DNA from: Burkholderiales bacterium
Lineage (GTDB): Bacteria; Pseudomonadota; Gammaproteobacteria; Burkholderiales; SG8-39
Assembly (NCBI GenBank): GCA_026417035.1
Contig: JAOAEA010000038.1
Coordinates: forward strand, 1-37,809
DNA length: 37,809 bases
Reading direction: 5' to 3'
The notes beneath the pieces are model-generated. The model saw only the letters and a program-made list of their open reading frames with translations, was not told the DNA's origin and made no database searches. Shown here one piece after another: positions 7,592-16,496 of this stretch (within the stretch, counting starts at the first letter, position 1; every line of letters starts with the position of its first letter). Made by a program: the position numbers and the translations under genes.

Positions 7592-8575
7592 ATGACCGCT
7601 GCCCCGCTCGCGAGCCGGCTCGTCCGCGTCGTCCTCGCCGCCGGCCTCGCGCTCGCCTCGGCCGCCGCCGCGGCGCAGGCCTGGCCGTCGAAGGCCATCA
7701 CCATCGTTTCGCCCTATCCCCCGGGCGGCATCACCGATCTCCTGTCGCGCATCGTCGCGGAGGAGTACGCCAAGGTGCTCGGGCAGCCGGTGATCGTGGA
7801 GAACCGCACCGGCGCGGGCGGCGCGATCGCGCTCGCCGCGGTGGCGAAGGCGGCGCCCGACGGCTACACGCTCGTGATGGGCGGCAGCGCGCCCTCGGCG
7901 ATCGTGCCGGCCCTGAACCGCAACGTCACCTACACGCCGAAGGACTTCGAGCCGATCGGCTACGTCGCCGGCCTGCCGATCGTGCTGGTCGCCCACCCCT
8001 CGATTCCGGCCGCGAACCTGGGCGAGCTCATCGCCTACGTGCGCGCCAACGCCGCCAAGCTCAACTGCGCCCATCACGGCATCGGCACGGGCACGCACCT
8101 CGCCTGCGTGCAGTTCGCGCGCGCGCTCGGCGTGCAGCTCCCCGACGTCGGCTACAAGGGCGCGCCGCAGGTGAACGCGGATCTGCTCGCGAACCGGGTG
8201 CAGCTCTATTTCGGCACGCTGCCGACGCAGCTCCAGTACATCCGCGCCGGGCAGATGAAGGCCTACGGCATGGCTTCGGCCGAACGCGCGCCCGCCGCGC
8301 CGGAGATCCCGACGCTCGAGGAGCAGGGGCTCAAGGGCATGAACCTCGACAGCTGGAACGCGCTCTACGCGCCGGCCGGCACGCCGGCGCCGATCGTCCA
8401 GCGCCTGAACGCCGAGTTGCAGAAGATGCTCGCCGATCCGGAAGTGCGCAAGCGCATCGAGGCCACCGGCTCGATCGTGCGTCCCGGATCGCCGGAGGCG
8501 CTGGCGAAGCTCACCGCCGACGAGTACGCGCACTACCGCAAACTCGCGGCCGACGCGAAGATCCAGCTCGATTGA
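7592..8575 (+). CDS. Bug/TctC-family tripartite tricarboxylate-type solute receptor
   Basis: 327 residues with a Sec signal peptide (LVRVVLAAGLALASAAAAAQA, cut near residue 29). The mature protein starts WPSKAITIVSPYPPGG, the hallmark of Bug proteins, and continues with SRIVAEEYAKVLGQPVIVENRTGAGG, the ligand-site loops. Later segments such as GYKGAPQVNADLLANRVQ are also typical. These periplasmic proteins bind carboxylates, amides or aromatic acids; many are orphans without the TctAB membrane partners, and none are seen here. GAAGGAG lies seven bases before the ATG. Ten bases separate it from a DUF1028 gene, and an IclR regulator lies upstream, suggesting a small uptake and breakdown unit. 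The ligand cannot be read from the sequence. Confidence 0.93.
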   Translation: MTAAPLASRLVRVVLAAGLALASAAAAAQAWPSKAITIVSPYPPGGITDLLSRIVAEEYAKVLGQPVIVENRTGAGGAIALAAVAKAAPDGYTLVMGGSAPSAIVPALNRNVTYTPKDFEPIGYVAGLPIVLVAHPSIPAANLGELIAYVRANAAKLNCAHHGIGTGTHLACVQFARALGVQLPDVGYKGAPQVNADLLANRVQLYFGTLPTQLQYIRAGQMKAYGMASAERAPAAPEIPTLEEQGLKGMNLDSWNALYAPAGTPAPIVQRLNAELQKMLADPEVRKRIEATGSIVRPGSPEALAKLTADEYAHYRKLAADAKIQLD

Positions 8576-8585
8576 GGAGCGCGCG

Positions 8586-9296
8586 ATGACTTTTTCCCTC
8601 GTCGCCCGCTGCGCGCGCACCGGCGAATACGGCGTCGGCATCGCCACGTACTCGCCCAACGTCGGCGCGCGCTGCCCGCTGGTCGTGCCCGGCCGCGGCG
8701 CGGCCTCCTTCCAGGCGGTGGCGAATCCGCTGCTGCTGCCGATGGCCCGCTCGCTCATCGAAGCGGGACGATCGGCCGAAAAGGTGATCGCCGACGTGCT
8801 CGCGAGCGACCCGTTCCCCGAGTCGCGCCAGGCCGCCGTCGTGGACATCTACGGCCGTGCTCACGCGGTCACCGGCGCCAAGTGTCCCGCGTGGGCCGGC
8901 CACCGGGTCGGCGATGGCTACGTCGCGTCGGGCAACGTGCTCGCGGGCGAGCCGGTGGTCGCGGCGATGGCTGCGGCGTTCGAAGCGTCGGCGCAGGAGC
9001 CGCTCGCCGAGCGCCTCGTGCGCGCGGTCGAAGCCGGACGCGATGCCGGCGGCCAGCCCGAGGGACAGAACTCGGCGGCGCTCGTCGTGTGCGGCGCGCA
9101 CCCGTTCCCGCTCGTCGACCTGCGCGTCGAGCTCCATGATGCGCCCGAGGCCGAGCTGCGCCGCCTGTGGGACTGGTTCGCCCCGATGGTGCCGTACTAC
9201 GTCGAGCGCGCCTACTCGGCGAACGTGCCGCGCTGGTGGCGGTGGCGGATGGACCACGTCCCGGGCTGGGTCGCGCGGCACTTGGCGAAGCGGTGA
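8586..9296 (+). CDS. DUF1028 family protein (Ntn-hydrolase-like fold)
   Basis: 236 residues. The opening MTFSLVARCARTGEYGVGIAT and the segment AKCPAWAGHRVGDGYVASGNVL are characteristic of the DUF1028 family, whose fold resembles N-terminal-nucleophile hydrolases; biochemical function is not established to my knowledge. QPEGQNSAALVV and VDLRVELHDAPEAELRRL form the conserved C-terminal part. No signal peptide is visible, so it is probably cytoplasmic. A GAGGA ribosome site precedes the ATG, ten bases after the Bug gene, so the two are likely co-transcribed. Family members often sit beside transport and amidohydrolase genes, which would fit processing of the imported ligand; that link is inference. 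Confidence 0.88.
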   Translation: MTFSLVARCARTGEYGVGIATYSPNVGARCPLVVPGRGAASFQAVANPLLLPMARSLIEAGRSAEKVIADVLASDPFPESRQAAVVDIYGRAHAVTGAKCPAWAGHRVGDGYVASGNVLAGEPVVAAMAAAFEASAQEPLAERLVRAVEAGRDAGGQPEGQNSAALVVCGAHPFPLVDLRVELHDAPEAELRRLWDWFAPMVPYYVERAYSANVPRWWRWRMDHVPGWVARHLAKR

Positions 9297-9329
9297 GGGG
9301 CGCGGCCCGCACGCACGCCCGTCGCCGCC

Positions 9330-9352
9330 TTGACAGTCCGTAAACGGGCTGT
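9330..9352 (+). promoter_or_regulatory. Promoter and inverted-repeat operator of higBA
   Basis: TTGACA (9330-9335) overlaps an inverted repeat, ACAGTCCGT-AA-ACGGGCTGT (9333-9352), with one mismatch between the arms. The -10 is poor. Such a site over the -35 is where a HigA-type antitoxin would repress its own operon. Confidence 0.6.
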
Positions 9353-9367
9353 TCATGGTCGGCCGCG

Positions 9368-9649
9368 ATGATCCGGTCGTTCGCGGATGCGGAAACCGAG
9401 CGGCTCTACGCGACCGGACGATCGCGCCGCTTTCCGCCGGACATCCGGGAGCGGGCTGCCATGCGCCTCACGCAACTCGACGCCGCGACCCGGCTCGACG
9501 ATCTGAAGTCGCCGCCGTCGAACCGGCTCGAGGCCCCGCGGGGCGACCGCCGGGGCCAGTGGAGCATTCGGATCAACGACCAGTGGCGGGTGTGTTTTCG
9601 CTTCGCGGGCGGCGACGCGTTCGACGTGGCGATCGTTGCCGGCCACTGA
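9368..9649 (+). CDS. higB: HigB-like toxin (RelE/ParE superfamily)
   Basis: 93 residues, the normal size for HigB. HigB toxins cleave mRNA on the ribosome. The family pattern is visible: a short helical start (MIRSFADAETERLYATG), KSPPSNRLEAPRGDR in the middle, and the C-terminal WSIRINDQWRVCFRFAGGDA with the closing AIVAGH. The gene comes before its antitoxin, the inverted order typical of higBA. The stop is 12 bases before the antitoxin start, and an inverted repeat covers the promoter. It looks intact. It is a chromosomal accessory module between the DUF1028 gene and the thioesterase. Confidence 0.9.
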   Translation: MIRSFADAETERLYATGRSRRFPPDIRERAAMRLTQLDAATRLDDLKSPPSNRLEAPRGDRRGQWSIRINDQWRVCFRFAGGDAFDVAIVAGH

Positions 9650-9661
9650 TTGGAGGCGGAG

Positions 9662-9958
9662 TTGATCAAGAGCGGCCTTCCAGCGATCCACCCTGGCGCT
9701 TTCCTCCGCGAGGTCCTGGAGGAGAGGGGCGTTTCCCAGGCGCGTTTCGCCCGTGCCATCGGGGTTGCGCCCATGCGGATCTCGCACGTCGTGAACGGCG
9801 CCCGGCCTGTCACGGCAGAGCTTGCGCTCCTTTTCGCCAAGGCGCTGAGGCAGTCGCCGCGGTACTGGCTCAATCTGCAGGCGACCTACGATTTGAAGAT
9901 GGCCGAAAGACAGATCGGCACTCGGCTGAAGGCCGTGTCCGAGCTCGAGCCCGCGTAG
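9662..9958 (+). CDS. higA: HigA-like antitoxin (XRE family)
   Basis: 98 residues if translation starts at TTG 9662, which has GGAGG five bases upstream (9652-9656). An earlier TTG at 9650 directly abuts the toxin stop and has no ribosome site; it would add four residues. The sequence IHPGAFLREVLEERGVSQ, then ARAIGVAPMRISHVVNGARPV, is the HigA-type helix-turn-helix, and SPRYWLNLQATYDLKMAE is the usual tail. It neutralises HigB and represses the operon by binding its promoter. The non-ATG start is unusual for the partner that must be made in excess. Confidence 0.9.
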   Translation: MIKSGLPAIHPGAFLREVLEERGVSQARFARAIGVAPMRISHVVNGARPVTAELALLFAKALRQSPRYWLNLQATYDLKMAERQIGTRLKAVSELEPA

Positions 9959-10062
9959 CACGGCGCGCGTGTTCCGCCTGGGCGTCACCACGCGGCGCGA
10001 GCGGCGGAGCGGCGGGGCATCGGCGACCGGGACCCGGCATCGGGAGGAAGCGGGCAGTCGCG

Positions 10063-10154
10063 CTGTCTGCGTCCTCTGCGTTGCAGCGTCGAACCGAGTC
10101 GCAACACCCTACAGCCCGAGGATCAGGCACGTCGTCGTGCCGTGCGCGTAGAGC
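10063..10154 (-). repeat. CTCTGCG tag plus duplicated thioesterase 3' block
   Basis: CTGTCTGCGTCCTCTGCG (10063-10080) is the same tag as at 6299-6336. From 10069 to 10154 the sequence, including the last 15 codons of the thioesterase gene, is duplicated at 6324-6408. Between higA (9958) and here I see nothing else. Confidence 0.7.
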
Positions 10155-10636
10155 TTTCCATCGGGCCCGACGAGCCGGCCCTCGGCGGTGGCGATCGTCC
10201 GGCCGGCGTTGATGACTCGGCCCTCGGCGCGCAGCGGGCCGCTCTCGCTCGAGATGGCCCGCGTCAGATTCACTTTCAGCTCGACGGTCGTGTAGCCCTG
10301 TCCCGCGGCGAGCATCGTCTGCACGGAGCAGGCCATGCACGAGTCGAGGAGCGTGCACGCCCAGCCGCCGTGGACCGAGCCGATGGGGTTGTAGTGGCCG
10401 GCGAGCGGCAGGCCGAGCATCGTCACGTGGCCCTTCGCCGCTTCGAGGAAGCAGAAGTTGATCGCGTCGGCCATCGGCGGGTGCGGCAGCCGGCCCTCGG
10501 TGATCGCGCGGATGAAGTCGAGCCCGCTCATCGAACGGATGGTCGCGACGGCGCTCGTGCCCGCCGGGCTCTTGCGCGCCGGCGCGCTCTCGAACTGCGC
10601 GAGCCACTGCGCACGGGTGACATCGGTCTTCGTCAT
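10109..10636 (-). CDS. PaaI-family hotdog-fold thioesterase
   Basis: 175 residues. The hotdog signature is clear: GLPLAGHYNPIGSVHGGWACT (about 78-98) followed by a LDSCMACSVQTML helix, then the TTVELKVNLTRAI strand and a GRTIATAEGRLVGPDGKL strand pair. Such enzymes hydrolyse acyl-CoA thioesters; those of the PaaI group often act on aromatic or short-chain CoA esters. The N-terminal 45 residues are longer than the minimal domain. The specific substrate is unknown. It lies 23 bases downstream of the fructosamine kinase-like gene on the same strand, so the two may be co-transcribed. Part of its 3' end is duplicated near 6324-6408. Confidence 0.88.
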   Translation of the reverse strand: MTKTDVTRAQWLAQFESAPARKSPAGTSAVATIRSMSGLDFIRAITEGRLPHPPMADAINFCFLEAAKGHVTMLGLPLAGHYNPIGSVHGGWACTLLDSCMACSVQTMLAAGQGYTTVELKVNLTRAISSESGPLRAEGRVINAGRTIATAEGRLVGPDGKLYAHGTTTCLILGL

Positions 10637-10659
10637 CGCGTCCTCCGGGGGGGCGGCCG

Positions 10660-11547
10660 TCAGCCGACCGCCGCGGCGAGTCGCTCCATCATCCGCTCGG
10701 CCTGCGCCGCGTAGCCGCCGCCGAACAGGTTGGCGTGGTTGAGCACGTGGTAGAGGTTGTAGAGGTCGCGCCGCAGGGCGTAGCCCGTCGCGGGCGGCGC
10801 GATCTCGCCGTAGCCGTCGTAGAACGCGCGCGGGAAGCCGCCGAAGAGCTCGGTCATCGCGAGGTCGGCCTCCGCGTCGCCGTAGTAAACGGCCGGATCG
10901 AAGACGACCGGCGTGCCGTCGGCGAGGAACGCCGCGTTCCCGCTCCAGAGGTCGCCGTGCAGCAGCGACGGCCGCGGCGCGTGACCGGCGAGCAGGGCGG
11001 GCAGCGCGGCGCGCACGCGTTCACCGAGGGCCTGCAGGCGGCCGCCGAAGCCACGCGCGGCAGCGAGCGCGAGCTGCGGCGCGAGCCGCTCGCGGTCCCA
11101 GAACTCCGCCCAGCCGGCGGCCCAGCCGTTCGGCTGCGGCGTCGCGCCGATGAAGTTCGCGCGGTGCCAACCGAAGCGCTCGCCCGTCGCGCCGGCGTGC
11201 ATGCGCGCGAGCCGGCGGCCGAGTTCGCGGAACCCGGCCGCGCCGCCATCGCCGAGCTCGAGGTACTCGAGGACGAGGAACGCGACATCGCCGGCCGCCC
11301 CGCGCGCGACGACGGCCGGCACGCGCATGCCGGACGCCGCGAGCGCCGCGAGCCCGTCCGCCTCGGCGGCGAACGGCTCGGCGAACGATGCGTCGTTGGT
11401 CTTCGCGAAGTAGCGTCTGCCCCCGCCTTCGACGACGAGCGCGGCGTGGATGCACCCGCCCGGGACGGCGCGCGCCGAAGCGATGCGAAACGGCGCGCCG
11501 GTGGCGGCGGCGATGGCGGTCTCGAGGATGGATCGGGGGTCGCGCAC
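10660..11547 (-). CDS. Fructosamine kinase family protein
   Basis: 295 residues, the usual length, from a GTG start at 11547. Fructosamine-3-kinase and ribulosamine/erythrulosamine kinases phosphorylate sugar adducts on proteins, which then fall off (deglycation). Kinase-like motifs are present: RRYFAKTNDASFAEPFAAEA at the N-lobe (Lys plus Glu), SLLHGDLWSGNAAF as the catalytic loop, and VVFDPAVYYGDAEADLAM as the metal-binding segment. The C-terminus (YNLYHVLNHANLFGGGY) is typical too. The start has a poor ribosome site, and upstream sequence in the same frame is antisense to nothing but overlaps the kinase gene only out of frame. It lies 65 bases after the Ser/Thr kinase gene, separated by a hairpin. 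Confidence 0.9.
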   Translation of the reverse strand: MRDPRSILETAIAAATGAPFRIASARAVPGGCIHAALVVEGGGRRYFAKTNDASFAEPFAAEADGLAALAASGMRVPAVVARGAAGDVAFLVLEYLELGDGGAAGFRELGRRLARMHAGATGERFGWHRANFIGATPQPNGWAAGWAEFWDRERLAPQLALAAARGFGGRLQALGERVRAALPALLAGHAPRPSLLHGDLWSGNAAFLADGTPVVFDPAVYYGDAEADLAMTELFGGFPRAFYDGYGEIAPPATGYALRRDLYNLYHVLNHANLFGGGYAAQAERMMERLAAAVG

Positions 11548-11559
11548 GGACTCTTGCCG

Positions 11560-11593
11560 GCCGAGGGCCTCCGTTCGAGGACGGGCCCTCGGC
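11560..11593 (-). terminator. Intergenic hairpin between the Ser/Thr kinase and fructosamine kinase genes
   Basis: GCCGAGGGC (11560-11568) and GCCCTCGGC (11585-11593) form a perfect 9-bp stem around a 16-base loop. It lies 20 bases past the kinase stop. There is no T-run on either strand, so it may be a processing or attenuation hairpin instead of a true terminator. Confidence 0.45.
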
Positions 11594-11610
11594 CCTCGAT
11601 CCCGAGTCCT
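11593..11610 (-). repeat. GGACTCGGGATCGAGGG tag after the kinase stop
   Basis: Read on the minus strand the sequence after the TGA is GCAGGACTCGGGATCGAGG. A close relative (GGATTCGGGATCGGGGATCG) follows the hemF stop at 24303-24327. Confidence 0.6.
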
Positions 11611-11612
11611 GC

Positions 11613-12920
11613 TCAGACCGCCGACAGCCGGTTGTTGGCGAACGTGAGCCGCTCCACGAGGATCGACATGAAGGCGCGGTCGAACCGGTGCCGGCAGGCG
11701 TCCGACGCATGGTCGAGATCGTCGCAGCGGATGGTGATGATGCGCGCCGGGGAGAGCGTGGCGACGTCCGCGCTGCGCTCGTTGCCGCTGCGGGAGAGGT
11801 AGGCCATCTCGCCGAAGCACTCGCCGCCGGCGAGGATGTTCAGCACCTTCTGCCGCTTCGACACGCGCACCTCGCCCGAGGCGAGGATGCAGAAGTAGTC
11901 GCCCGGCTCGCCGGCGTGCATGATGGTCTTGCCCGCCGGCTCGTCCCGCCAGCTCGAGATGCGCAACACCTCCCACAGCTCGCCGTCGCTGAACTCGGCG
12001 AAGAACGGCATGGCGCGCAGGGTGTTGAACTTCTCGGTGTCGGCGACGTCCTCCCGGCGCTCCGCCACGAGGTCGGTGCGGAACGCGTTGGCGAGGTCGT
12101 GCGAGAACTCCTCCCAGGTCTGGTAGCGGCGCTCGAGCTCCTTCTCCATGGCGCGCTTCACGATGCGGTCGAGCGAGGGCGGGATCTCCATCCGGTGCGA
12201 GGAGGGCGGCGGCGGCTCGACGCTCGTGATCTGGTACATCACGCTGAAGTTGTTCTTGCCCGAGAAGGGCAGGACGCCGGTGAGGAGCTGGTACATCACC
12301 ACGCCGAGCGAGTAGATGTCGGTCTGGTGGTTGAGCGGGTGCTCCTTGATCTGCTGCGGCGACATGTAGGCAGGCGAGCCGATCCCCGAGACCTGCGTCG
12401 TGTCGCCGGTCGCCATGATCGCCGAGCCGAAGTCCGAGATCTTGATGTCGGTGCGGCCGTAGAGCGTGAGCGGCCCGGAGAGGAGGATGTTCGCCGGCTT
12501 GATGTCGCGGTGCGTGACGCCGAGGCGATTGGCGTAGTCGAGCGCGCGCGAGCACTTGAAGACGATCTCCACGACCTTGTCGAGCGGCAGGAGGTTCGCG
12601 GGCTCGCAGTACTGCTCGAGCGTGCCGCCCGGGACGTACTCCATCACGATGTAGCTCGCCTCGTCGCCGGTGACGGCGTCGTAGATCTGCACGATGTGCG
12701 GGTGCGCGAGCTTGCCGGCGAGCGACGCCTCGGTGACGAAGAGCTTGCGGTAGACCCGGCCGCCGCCGGCGTCGCCGAGCTTCTCCGGGTAGACCACCTT
12801 CACGGCGACGTCGCGGCCCGCGAACTCGTCGTGGCAGAGGAACACTTCGCTCGTCGCGCCCTCGCCGAGCTTCGAGAGCACCTGGTACTTGCCGATGCGC
12901 TCGGGCTGCACCGGCGTCAT
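11613..12920 (-). CDS. Ser/Thr protein kinase with C-terminal cyclic-nucleotide-binding-type domain
   Basis: 435 residues. A complete Hanks-type kinase domain covers residues about 12-280: [10 protein letters not shown] glycine loop, Lys41 in AVKV, Glu64, HRD at 137-139 with Asn144, DFG at 163-165, and [10 protein letters not shown] in the activation segment with Thr174/Thr175 as possible phosphosites. From about 304 to 420 comes a CRP/PKA-like sensor domain: [31 protein letters not shown], then FGEMAYL and ERSADVA, the phosphate-binding cassette with its arginine. No membrane segment is visible, unlike PASTA kinases, so it is cytosolic. It suggests kinase activity gated by a nucleotide or other ligand. 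The ATG overlaps the argH stop (ATGA), so it is probably co-translated with argH. Targets are unknown. Confidence 0.93.
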   Translation of the reverse strand: MTPVQPERIGKYQVLSKLGEGATSEVFLCHDEFAGRDVAVKVVYPEKLGDAGGGRVYRKLFVTEASLAGKLAHPHIVQIYDAVTGDEASYIVMEYVPGGTLEQYCEPANLLPLDKVVEIVFKCSRALDYANRLGVTHRDIKPANILLSGPLTLYGRTDIKISDFGSAIMATGDTTQVSGIGSPAYMSPQQIKEHPLNHQTDIYSLGVVMYQLLTGVLPFSGKNNFSVMYQITSVEPPPPSSHRMEIPPSLDRIVKRAMEKELERRYQTWEEFSHDLANAFRTDLVAERREDVADTEKFNTLRAMPFFAEFSDGELWEVLRISSWRDEPAGKTIMHAGEPGDYFCILASGEVRVSKRQKVLNILAGGECFGEMAYLSRSGNERSADVATLSPARIITIRCDDLDHASDACRHRFDRAFMSILVERLTFANNRLSAV

Positions 12921-14341
12921 CTTCCGGCCTCCGCCGCGGCGAGCGCGGCCCGGGCGCGCGCCACCGCCTTGCGCACCTCGGCCGGCGCGGTGCCCCCGCG
13001 GCTCGTGCGGCTCGCGACGGACCCTTCCGGCGACAGGACCGCGAACACGTCCTCGCCGATGAGCGGCGAGAAGGCGGCGAGCTCGGCGAGCGGGAGCTCC
13101 GCGAGGCCCACGCCGAGGCCCTCGGCCGCGCGCACCGCCCGCGCGACGGTCTCGTGCGCGTCGCGGAACGGCATGCCCTTGCGCACGAGGTAGTCGGCGA
13201 GGTCGGTCGCGGTCGCGTAGCCCGCCTCAGTCGCGGCGCGCATCGCGCGCTCGTCGGCCTCGATGCCGGGCACCATCTCGGCGAAGATCGCGAGCGTGTC
13301 GAGGAGCGTGTCGACGGTGTCGAAGAGCGGCTCCTTGTCTTCCTGGTTGTCCTTGTTGTAGGCGAGCGGCTGCCCCTTCATCAGCGTGAGCAAGCCCATG
13401 AGGTGCCCGATCACGCGCCCGGCCTTGCCGCGGGCAAGCTCGGGGACGTCGGGGTTCTTCTTCTGCGGCATGATCGACGAGCCGGTGGTGTAGCGGTCGG
13501 GCAGCCGCACGAAGCCGAACGCCGGCGTCATCCACAGGATGAGCTCCTCGGAGAAGCGCGACAGGTGCACCATGAGGATCGCCGCGGCGGCCGCGAACTC
13601 GATCGCGAAGTCGCGGTCGGACACCGCGTCGAGCGAGTTCTCGCACACGCCGTCGAACCCGAGCTCGCGCGCCACCCGCTCGCGGTCGATCGGGAACGAC
13701 GTGCCCGCGAGCGCGGCGGCGCCGAGCGGCAGCCGGTTCGCGCGCCGGCGGCAATCCGCGAGCCGCCCCGCGTCGCGCTCGAGCATCTCGTAGTAGGCGA
13801 GGAGGTGGTGGCCGAACGTGACCGGCTGCGCCACCTGCAGGTGCGTGAACCCGGGCATCACCGTGCCGGCGTGGCGCTCGGCGAGGTCCACGAGCGCGCG
13901 CTGCAGCGCGCGCAGGAGCGCGAGGATCTCGTCGATCGCGGCGCGCAGGTACAGGCGCACGTCGGTCGCGACCTGGTCGTTGCGCGAGCGCGCGGTGTGC
14001 AGCCGCTTGCCCGCGTCGCCGGCGAGCGCGGTGAGCCGCCGCTCGATGTTGAGGTGCACGTCCTCGGCGTCGAGCGACCAGGCGAAGCGGCCGGAGGCGA
14101 TCTCCTCGCGGATCGTCGCCATGCCGCGCTCGATCGCCGCCAGGTCTTCCGCGGAGAGGATGCCCGCGCCGGCGAGCATGCGCGCGTGCGCGAGCGAGCC
14201 GGCGATGTCGAACGCCGCGAGCCGCCGGTCGAAGCCCACCGAGGCCGTGTAGCGCTTGACGCGCTCGTCCACCGGCTCCGCGAACCGGCCCGACCACGCG
14301 CCCTGCGTCCCGGCGTGAAGGTTTTCCTCGGGGGGCGGCAT
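12917..14341 (-). CDS. argH: Argininosuccinate lyase
   Basis: 474 residues. It splits argininosuccinate into arginine and fumarate, the last step of arginine synthesis in the cytoplasm. The start region reads [20 protein letters not shown]; the fumarase/aspartase-superfamily signature [16 protein letters not shown] is present, as are [16 protein letters not shown] and [16 protein letters not shown] 14341 gives the expected N-terminus; the frame stays open upstream to 14455 but that part is low-complexity. It diverges from the histidine kinase gene with 106 bases between. Synteny of argH with an AlgZ/AlgR pair is also known from Pseudomonas. Confidence 0.96.
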   Translation of the reverse strand: MPPPEENLHAGTQGAWSGRFAEPVDERVKRYTASVGFDRRLAAFDIAGSLAHARMLAGAGILSAEDLAAIERGMATIREEIASGRFAWSLDAEDVHLNIERRLTALAGDAGKRLHTARSRNDQVATDVRLYLRAAIDEILALLRALQRALVDLAERHAGTVMPGFTHLQVAQPVTFGHHLLAYYEMLERDAGRLADCRRRANRLPLGAAALAGTSFPIDRERVARELGFDGVCENSLDAVSDRDFAIEFAAAAAILMVHLSRFSEELILWMTPAFGFVRLPDRYTTGSSIMPQKKNPDVPELARGKAGRVIGHLMGLLTLMKGQPLAYNKDNQEDKEPLFDTVDTLLDTLAIFAEMVPGIEADERAMRAATEAGYATATDLADYLVRKGMPFRDAHETVARAVRAAEGLGVGLAELPLAELAAFSPLIGEDVFAVLSPEGSVASRTSRGGTAPAEVRKAVARARAALAAAEAGR

Positions 14342-14447
14342 GCTGTCTTGTCTTCCGGGCGCGCTGGTCAGAGAATCCGCGGCATCGCGCGCCCGCGCCC
14401 GGGCGCGCACGGGCACCACGAGAGCGGGAGAGAGGCGCGCAAGGCGC

Positions 14448-15461
14448 GTGTCCATTCTAAGCCAAAAAGCCTCGGCGGACGCCCTTCCGGACTTCCGCAG
14501 CCTCGGCGTGATCGCCCGCGTGCTCGTCGGCGTGAACTTTGCCGCGCTTCTCGCCGCCGCCGTGCGCTCGCAGAGCGCCGCCGACCTCGCCGAGAACGTC
14601 CTCGATATCGCCGCCGTCCTCGAGCCGGCGCTGCTCGCCGCGCTCGTGGCGCTCTACGCCGCGAGCCCCTTCCTCGCGCGCCTGCCCTACCGCACCGGCC
14701 TCGCCGCGGTCTTCGCGATCGTCACCGCGGTCACGCTCGTCCTCTCGGCCCTGCGCGCCGAGGCGATGCGCGAGGCGTTCGCGAGCGGTGCGCTGCGCGC
14801 GCTCGCGTTCGCGCTGCTCGCCACCGCGCTGCTTGCCGGCTACTTCCGGCTGCGCGCGCGCGCATTCTCGCCGGCGCTCGCCGAGGCGCGGCTGCAGGCG
14901 CTGCAGGCGCGCATCCGGCCGCACTTCCTGTTCAACTCGCTGAACGCGGTGCTCTCGCTCATCCGCAGCGATCCGAAGCGCGCCGAGGGCGCGATCGAGG
15001 ACCTCGCCGAGCTCTACCGCATGCTGATGGCGGACACCGCGACGCTCACGACGCTCGCCAACGAGATCGAGGTGACGCGGCAGTACCTCAACCTCGAGCA
15101 CCTGCGGCTCGGCGAGCGGCTGCACGTCGAATGGCGCATCGAGACCGCGCCGCGCGACGCGCTGGTGCCGCCGCTGCTGCTGCAGCCGCTCGTGGAGAAC
15201 GCCGTGTACCACGGCATCGAACCCGGCATCGGGCCGGGCACGATCGAGATCGCGATCTATCGCGAGGGCGACCGGGTGCACGTGCGGCTCACCAATCCGT
15301 ATCATCCCGAGCACCAGCACCGCCAGGGCAACCGCATGGCCCTTGCCAACATCCGCGAGCGCCTCGCGCTGCACTTCGACGTCGAGGCCACCCTCGAGTC
15401 GGGGATCGCGGGCGCGAACTGGGAGATCCACATGGTCATGCCTTACCGGCGCGGGAAATGA
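14448..15461 (+). CDS. LytS/AlgZ-type sensor histidine kinase
   Basis: 337 residues from a GTG at 14448, preceded by a GGGAGAGAGG stretch. Residues about 20-135 hold four hydrophobic segments ([59 protein letters not shown]), so the sensor part is embedded in the inner membrane with no large outside domain. The His_kinase domain (PF06580 type) follows: [18 protein letters not shown] with His159, and [18 protein letters not shown] as the ATP-binding N box. It overlaps the response regulator by ATGA. In Pseudomonas the related AlgZ (FimS) works with AlgR in alginate and type IV pilus control; whether targets are alike here is not known. An upstream ATG at 14340 would add only low-complexity residues. 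Confidence 0.9.
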   Translation: MSILSQKASADALPDFRSLGVIARVLVGVNFAALLAAAVRSQSAADLAENVLDIAAVLEPALLAALVALYAASPFLARLPYRTGLAAVFAIVTAVTLVLSALRAEAMREAFASGALRALAFALLATALLAGYFRLRARAFSPALAEARLQALQARIRPHFLFNSLNAVLSLIRSDPKRAEGAIEDLAELYRMLMADTATLTTLANEIEVTRQYLNLEHLRLGERLHVEWRIETAPRDALVPPLLLQPLVENAVYHGIEPGIGPGTIEIAIYREGDRVHVRLTNPYHPEHQHRQGNRMALANIRERLALHFDVEATLESGIAGANWEIHMVMPYRRGK

Positions 15462-16222
15462 CCCCGACGCCGCTGCGCATCTTCCTCGTCGACGACGAGG
15501 CGCCCGCGCGGAGCCGTCTGCGGGAGCTCCTCGGCGACCTCGCGGCCGAGCTGCCGAACGAGGTCGTCGGCGAGGCGGCCAACGGGCAGGAGGGGCTCGC
15601 GCTGCTGCCGGCCGCCGCGCCGGACGTCGTGCTGGTCGACATCCAGATGCCGCAGATGAACGGCATGGAGTTCGCGCGCCACCTCGCGCACCTCGCGCGG
15701 CCGCCCGCGGTGGTTTTCGTCACCGCGCACGACCAGTACGCGATCGAGGCGTTCGAGGTGAACGCGCTCGACTACCTGCTGAAGCCGGTCCGCGCACCGC
15801 GCCTCGCGGCGGCCCTCGGCAAGGCCGCGGCGGGCGGCCCGGCGAGCCCCGAGGCGCTCGCGCGCGCGAGCCACGGGCCCCGGCGCTACCTGTCGGTCGG
15901 CGAGCGCGGGCGCATCCTGCTCGTGCCCGTCGCCGACGTGCTCTACATGAAGGCGGAGCTGAAGTACGTCACGCTGAGGACGAGCGCCCGCGAGCACCTG
16001 ATCGAGGAGTCCCTCACCAGCCTCGAGCAGGAGTTCGGCGCGCTCTTCGTGCGCGTGCACCGCAACTGCCTGGTCGCGCGCCGCGCGATCCGCGGCTTCG
16101 AGCGCACGACCGCCGAGGACGGCGAGGGCGCCGGCTGGGCCGTGCTGCTGCACGGCTGCGACGAGCGCCTGCCCGTCAGCCGGCGCCAGTGGGCGGCCGT
16201 CAAGGCGATCGTGAACGGCTGA
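15458..16222 (+). CDS. LytTR-family response regulator (AlgR-like)
   Basis: 254 residues. The receiver domain has the acidic pair Asp12/Asp13, phosphoacceptor Asp61 in LVDIQMPQMNG, the conserved Thr in FVTAHDQYAIEAF, and YLLKPV. After a short linker, the LytTR DNA-binding domain (about 142-252) shows RYLSVGERGRILLVPVADV, KYVTLRTSAREHLIEESL and FVRVHRNCLVARRAI. Such regulators bind direct repeats upstream of target genes. It is encoded with the histidine kinase through a 4-bp overlap. The downstream 290 bases to the next gene contain GC-rich inverted repeats but no gene. Confidence 0.94.
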   Translation: MTPTPLRIFLVDDEAPARSRLRELLGDLAAELPNEVVGEAANGQEGLALLPAAAPDVVLVDIQMPQMNGMEFARHLAHLARPPAVVFVTAHDQYAIEAFEVNALDYLLKPVRAPRLAAALGKAAAGGPASPEALARASHGPRRYLSVGERGRILLVPVADVLYMKAELKYVTLRTSAREHLIEESLTSLEQEFGALFVRVHRNCLVARRAIRGFERTTAEDGEGAGWAVLLHGCDERLPVSRRQWAAVKAIVNG

Positions 16223-16496
16223 CCCCCGGCGCAGGGCGCCGTCCCGCGCGCTCGCGCGCGCTCACGCCAGCCACCGCCCCGCGGGGCGCGCGCCCGGCGG
16301 GCTTCCGCATGGGGCGATCGGAGTGGGACCGGTTCTCCCGTCTCCGCGCGAGGCTGTCGGCACTCTTGCCGCGCCGGTCGCGCTGTCGGAACGGCGACGC
16401 GAAATATTCCGCGGGGCATTCCGGCGCCCGCGGCCGCGAGTGCGATTTGCCACAACCGCGGAGCCCTCGGAGGATGGCGGGCCGAGGCGGCCCTCG

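Noticed and set aside
13154..15457. Open frame running through the argH antisense into the response regulator
   Set aside because: Only the last 254 residues (from 15458) are real; the rest is the shadow of argH and the histidine kinase.
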